This document shows, one piece after another, positions 6,464 to 9,377 of a stretch of 9,377 nucleotides of DNA. The stretch comes from Flavobacteriaceae bacterium TMED48. GTDB taxonomy: Bacteria; Bacteroidota; Bacteroidia; Flavobacteriales; Flavobacteriaceae. Under the pieces are notes generated by a model. The model made no database searches, was not told the origin of the DNA, and worked only from the letters and a program-made list of their open reading frames with translations. Both the position numbers and the translations under genes were made by a program. The first letter of the stretch is position 1, and each line of letters starts with the position of its first letter. Where the stretch lies: the NCBI GenBank assembly GCA_002167945.1, contig NHDB01000002.1, forward strand, positions 1 through 9,377, given 5' to 3'.

Positions 6464-7792
6464 TTATTTCATGTTTTGTAGCATCTGCATCATATGTTTA
6501 CTTTTTCCACCTTGCATCATTTTCATCATCTTACTCATTTGTTCAAACTGCTTGATGAGTTGGTTCACTTCTTGAACTGTGGTCCCCGAACCTTTAGCGA
6601 TTCTCATTTTCCTACTGTGATTTAACAATTTTGGTTGACTGCGTTCTTTAGGGGTCATCGATCCGATAATGACTTCAATACCTTGAAAGGCATTGTCATC
6701 AATGTCAACATCCTTAACCATCTTCCCTACTCCAGGAATCATACCCATGAGGTCTTTCATATTCCCCATTTTTTTTACTTGCTGAATTTGAGAGAGAAAA
6801 TCATCAAAACCAAATTGATTTTTAGCAATCTTCTTGTTGATTTTTCTGGCTTGCTCCTGGTCAAATTGCTCCTGTGCTCGCTCTACTAAAGAAACCACGT
6901 CACCCATCCCCAAAATTCGATCGGCCATACGATCTGGATAGAATACATCTAAGGCTTCCATTTTTTCTCCAGTCCCGATAAACTTGATGGGTTTGTCAAC
7001 TACAGATTTGATTGATAATGCTGCTCCCCCTCGAGTATCTCCATCGAGTTTGGTAAGAACAACTCCATCAAAATTTAAAATATCATTAAATGCTTTGGCC
7101 GTATTTACTGCATCTTGACCCGTCATGGAGTCAACAACAAAAAGCGTCTCTGAAGGCTTGATCGCATGATGTATGGCTTTGATCTCATCCATCAAAACTT
7201 CATCAACAGCTAAACGTCCTGCGGTGTCGATTATAACTAGGTCATGTTTGTCTTTTTTAGCGACTTCTAGGGCTGCTTTGGCAATTTTAACAGGATTTTT
7301 TTCATCTCTATCTTCATAAATTGTTGCACCTACTTGCTCTGCCACTACACCCAGTTGGTCAATGGCAGCTGGACGGTAGACGTCGCAGGCAACTAACAAA
7401 GGTTTTTTTGCATGCTTCTTTTTAAGGTGAAGAGCAAGTTTGCCGCTAAATGTAGTTTTACCAGAACCTTGCAAGCCCGACATCAAAATAATCGTTGGAC
7501 TTGAATCTAAATTGATTCCGACCGCATCGGAACCCATCAGTTCAACCAACTCATCTTTTACAATTTTGACTAATAATTGGCCGGGCTGAAGGCTTGTTAA
7601 GACCTTTTGTCCTAAAGCTTTTTCCTTTACTCTTACCGTAAATTCTTTAGCGATCTTAAAATTTACATCAGCATCCAATAACGCTCGGCGAACTTCTTTA
7701 AGCGTTTCCGCAACATTGATCTCTGTGATCTTGCCATGCCCCTTTAAAACCTGAAATGCCTTATCGAGTTTGTTACTAAGATTGTCAAACAT
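6464..7792 (-). CDS. ffh: Signal recognition particle protein Ffh (SRP54)
   Basis: Ffh binds 4.5S RNA and signal sequences of nascent membrane proteins and, with FtsY, delivers ribosomes to the translocon. The 442-aa protein has all three domains. The helical N domain covers about 1-95, with ALLDADVNF at 37-45. The GTPase G domain covers about 96-295, with the P-loop GLQGSGKTT (106-114), DVYRPAA (137-143), DTAGR (189-193) and TKLDGD (247-252). The methionine-rich M domain covers about 325-442 and contains the RNA-binding region SRKMRIAKGSGT and a tail of clustered methionines. The length is normal. The start is ATG at 7792, 49 nt downstream of the blh stop on the same strand. A -7-like box at 7819-7826 may give it its own promoter, but read-through from blh is possible. 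The 4.5S RNA gene is not in the window. Confidence 0.97.
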   Translation of the reverse strand: MFDNLSNKLDKAFQVLKGHGKITEINVAETLKEVRRALLDADVNFKIAKEFTVRVKEKALGQKVLTSLQPGQLLVKIVKDELVELMGSDAVGINLDSSPTIILMSGLQGSGKTTFSGKLALHLKKKHAKKPLLVACDVYRPAAIDQLGVVAEQVGATIYEDRDEKNPVKIAKAALEVAKKDKHDLVIIDTAGRLAVDEVLMDEIKAIHHAIKPSETLFVVDSMTGQDAVNTAKAFNDILNFDGVVLTKLDGDTRGGAALSIKSVVDKPIKFIGTGEKMEALDVFYPDRMADRILGMGDVVSLVERAQEQFDQEQARKINKKIAKNQFGFDDFLSQIQQVKKMGNMKDLMGMIPGVGKMVKDVDIDDNAFQGIEVIIGSMTPKERSQPKLLNHSRKMRIAKGSGTTVQEVNQLIKQFEQMSKMMKMMQGGKSKHMMQMLQNMK

Positions 7793-7818
7793 ATGTATTA
7801 GGTCTGGTTACTTTCTCG

Positions 7819-7826
7819 CAAAAATA
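7819..7826 (-). promoter_or_regulatory. Possible -7 box for ffh-folD
   Basis: In the 49-bp gap between blh and ffh, the minus strand reads TATTTTTG, an exact match to TAnnTTTG. It would give a leader of about 20 nt before the ffh ATG. No TTG is found at -33 spacing, so the assignment is tentative. The gap shows no hairpin-plus-T-run terminator after blh. Confidence 0.35.
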
Positions 7827-7841
7827 AGGAATGCGATTTGA

Positions 7842-8753
7842 TTATTCTTCATTTGAATCCTTGGAATGAAACATCAAACCCATTACAACAGCATGAGGAA
7901 AAGTAATAGCGGCAAGGAAAGAAAAGAAAATTGAAAGATATTGGTTCTCTGGCACGCTAACAAAGTAATAAAATAGCAGCATACCTGCTAGAGCTAAAAT
8001 CCAGTATGCTGCTGCTGCCTTCAAATATTGTATAAGTGAATTTCGAGTACTAGCTTTATAGATATATTTGAGCTGAGAGTTTAAGGAGGGAATACTGTGC
8101 CACAAAACAAAATACAAACCAAATCCAAACAATAAACTGGCATTTGTAAATAAAAATACAAGTACAACTAACAATAACAACTCCAATAGATAATGGACCA
8201 GATTTCTTTTACTAAAAATAAGGTACAGTAAAAATGCCAAAAAAGAGACTACTAAGCCAATCCAAAAAAACGAAAACGCTAGTGCTACTCCCGTAATTTG
8301 ATATATTATTTGAGCACTCTGTTCGTATTGAAATGTAAATATTGAGAAAAAAATAATTGCACCGTATGAAAAGTAGAACACGAATGGATTCAATCGAACG
8401 GGAGTCCTTCCGCTCCAATGCTGTTCGCCAAAATGATAACAGCTGACCAGCACAAAACTTAATAAGGCTATTTTTGGAATAAAGAAGAAAAGTACAATTC
8501 CCAATAATACTACTCCTATATATAGGACAAAAAATTTAAAACCAGTTGTACCTTCTTTTTGGCGTGTTTTTTTAGCAATAATTTTAAGGTCATTAGCTCC
8601 GTGGAGTATCCCAAAAGATAAAATTCCGAAAATTGCGACTAGATTTTGAACCCAAATTGGAGTAAAAAGGGAAAAAATGATTGAAAATAGGCTGATCCCA
8701 AAAAAAGCGAGGAAATGTTTTGGAACTGTAAATGAGTCAGTTAGCGTTTTCAA
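7842..8753 (-). CDS. blh: Brp/Blh-family beta-carotene 15,15'-dioxygenase
   Basis: This 303-aa integral membrane protein has about eight hydrophobic segments. It belongs to the Brp/Blh family, which splits beta-carotene into two molecules of retinal. The histidines expected to bind the catalytic iron are visible in characteristic surroundings: H51 in ILHGANDLKI, H107 and H112 in CYHFGEQHW, H219 in LWHSIPSL and H287 in ITFPHAVVM. The divergent proteorhodopsin 82 bp away needs retinal and supports the assignment. No ATG occurs in frame before residue 258, so translation must begin at a non-ATG codon. I place it at TTG 8751-8753, which gives MKTLTDSF; a CTG lies directly upstream at 8754-8756, and an in-frame stop at 8787-8789 limits any extension. 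No carotenoid-synthesis (crt) genes are in the window. Confidence 0.92.
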   Translation of the reverse strand: MKTLTDSFTVPKHFLAFFGISLFSIIFSLFTPIWVQNLVAIFGILSFGILHGANDLKIIAKKTRQKEGTTGFKFFVLYIGVVLLGIVLFFFIPKIALLSFVLVSCYHFGEQHWSGRTPVRLNPFVFYFSYGAIIFFSIFTFQYEQSAQIIYQITGVALAFSFFWIGLVVSFLAFLLYLIFSKRNLVHYLLELLLLVVLVFLFTNASLLFGFGLYFVLWHSIPSLNSQLKYIYKASTRNSLIQYLKAAAAYWILALAGMLLFYYFVSVPENQYLSIFFSFLAAITFPHAVVMGLMFHSKDSNEE

Positions 8754-8835
8754 CAGAAAATATTTTAAATAAAATAGTGAGTAAGTTTAATTTTTTCTAA
8801 ATTTATCTAAACAAAAACAAATAATTGATTTAATC
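8754..8835. promoter_or_regulatory. AT-rich divergent blh / proteorhodopsin regulatory spacer
   Basis: The 82 bp between the two start codons contain about 12 G/C bases (15%), far below the flanking genes, and must hold both promoters. No exact TAnnTTTG box was found in either direction. Near matches are TAAATTTA (8798-8805), which is self-complementary and so reads the same both ways, and TAAGTTTA (8782-8789) facing the rhodopsin gene; neither has a TTG at normal -33 spacing. The rhodopsin leader (8811-8835) is A-rich and has no Shine-Dalgarno site, as usual in Bacteroidota. The exact promoters are not resolved. Confidence 0.5.
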
Positions 8836-9377
8836 ATGGAAAAAATTCTAAGCTTAATGACTGTGGCACCAGCAATGGCCACTGACGACTATGTAGGATT
8901 CACATTCTTCGTAGGTTGTATGGCGATGATGGCAGCATCAGCGTTTTTCTTTCTCTCAATGAACTCGTTTGACAACAAATGGAAAACTTCTATTTTGGTG
9001 TCTGGACTAATTACGTTTATTGCAGCAGTACACTACTGGTACATGCGAGACTATTGGGCAACCAATATGACCTCACCTACTTTCTTTAGATATGTAGACT
9101 GGGTATTGACAGTACCGTTAATGTGTGTTGAATTCTATTTAATTCTAAAAGCAGCAGGTGCTACAAAACAATTGATGTGGAAAATGATTTTCGCTTCTAT
9201 TGTGATGTTAGTAACTGGATACTTTGGAGAAGCTGTTTACACTACAGGATCTGGTCCTGCAGTATGGGGGCTTGTTTCTGGTCTTGCTTACTTTTGGATT
9301 GTCTACGAAATCTGGATTGGTGGAGCTGCAAAGCTCGCTGCCTCTGCAGGTGGAGCAGTTCAATCTGCACACAAAAC
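8836..9377 (+). CDS. Proteorhodopsin, light-driven proton pump (3' end cut off)
   Basis: The window contains the first 180 codons plus two bases; translation from the ATG at 8836 stays open to the edge. Helices are roughly 17-41 (A), 49-70 (B), 84-105 (C), 113-132 (D) and 142-161 (E). Helix C reads RYVDWVLTVPLMCVEFYLIL (85-104). Its D88 and E99 match the proton acceptor D97 and donor E108 of the reference marine green proteorhodopsin, T92 matches T101 and R85 matches R94. Together these give the DTE motif of an outward proton pump rather than a sodium or chloride pump. H66 matches H75, the acceptor's partner. M96 falls at tuning position 105; methionine there is typical of green-absorbing flavobacterial forms. 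The retinal-binding lysine in helix G lies beyond the window. The gene is divergent from blh, which supplies retinal. Confidence 0.97.
   Translation, partial: MEKILSLMTVAPAMATDDYVGFTFFVGCMAMMAASAFFFLSMNSFDNKWKTSILVSGLITFIAAVHYWYMRDYWATNMTSPTFFRYVDWVLTVPLMCVEFYLILKAAGATKQLMWKMIFASIVMLVTGYFGEAVYTTGSGPAVWGLVSGLAYFWIVYEIWIGGAAKLAASAGGAVQSAHK

Noticed and set aside
5686..6889. Plus-strand open frames opposite folD and ffh
   Set aside because: They are antisense shadows of two well-conserved housekeeping genes and have no features of their own.
7793..7841. Possible 4.5S RNA or terminator in the blh-ffh gap
   Set aside because: The 49-bp gap is too short for an SRP RNA, and no stable stem followed by a T-run is present.
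8212..8418. 68-codon minus-strand frame within blh
   Set aside because: It is an out-of-frame shadow of the blh coding sequence, low in complexity and with no independent start context.

Overview
The window looks like marine Flavobacteriia (Bacteroidota). The evidence is low GC, A-rich leaders without Shine-Dalgarno sites, several copies of the Bacteroidota -7 promoter box (TAnnTTTG), flavobacterial-type proteins (QueE, a LolC/E-like permease, NamZ), and a proteorhodopsin next to a Brp/Blh retinal-forming dioxygenase. I cannot name a genus. Bases 1-14 are the end of the Illumina adapter, so the left edge is a contig end and not a biological boundary.

Layout. Bases 15-134 hold no gene. They contain a two-block inverted repeat, a 14-bp palindrome, a perfect DnaA-box match and an A/T-only run, and could be part of a replication origin. 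Next on the minus strand are a cystathionine beta-synthase/cysteine synthase-like enzyme (135-1112) and, upstream of it, a LolC/LolE/FtsX-type permease (1177-2412). A NamZ/DUF1343 exo-N-acetylmuramidase (2412-3593, plus) runs divergently from the permease; their start codons share one base. It converges on queE (3590-4222, minus) with overlapping stops. Divergent from queE is a plus-strand pair, a VOC-fold protein (4289-4705) and an unrecognised multi-pass membrane protein (4712-5590). The pair converges on folD, again with overlapping stops. folD (5587-6462), ffh (6464-7792) and blh (7842-8753) lie on the minus strand in the order blh-ffh-folD. Proteorhodopsin (8836 to the right edge, plus) is divergent from blh and is cut after 180 codons.

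How the genes work together. Blh cleaves beta-carotene to retinal and the rhodopsin binds retinal to make a light-driven proton pump, so the right end is a phototrophy module. Their shared 82-bp spacer is only about 15% GC. The other genes are housekeeping: folate one-carbon metabolism (folD), co-translational membrane targeting (ffh), 7-deazaguanine synthesis (queE), envelope transport and peptidoglycan salvage (permease, NamZ), and sulfur amino acid metabolism. The genes are packed tightly: two 4-bp convergent overlaps, a 1-bp divergent overlap, and a 1-bp gap between ffh and folD. No tRNA, rRNA, CRISPR, insertion sequence or clear intrinsic terminator was seen. The least explained items are the left-edge origin-like region and the membrane protein at 4712-5590.
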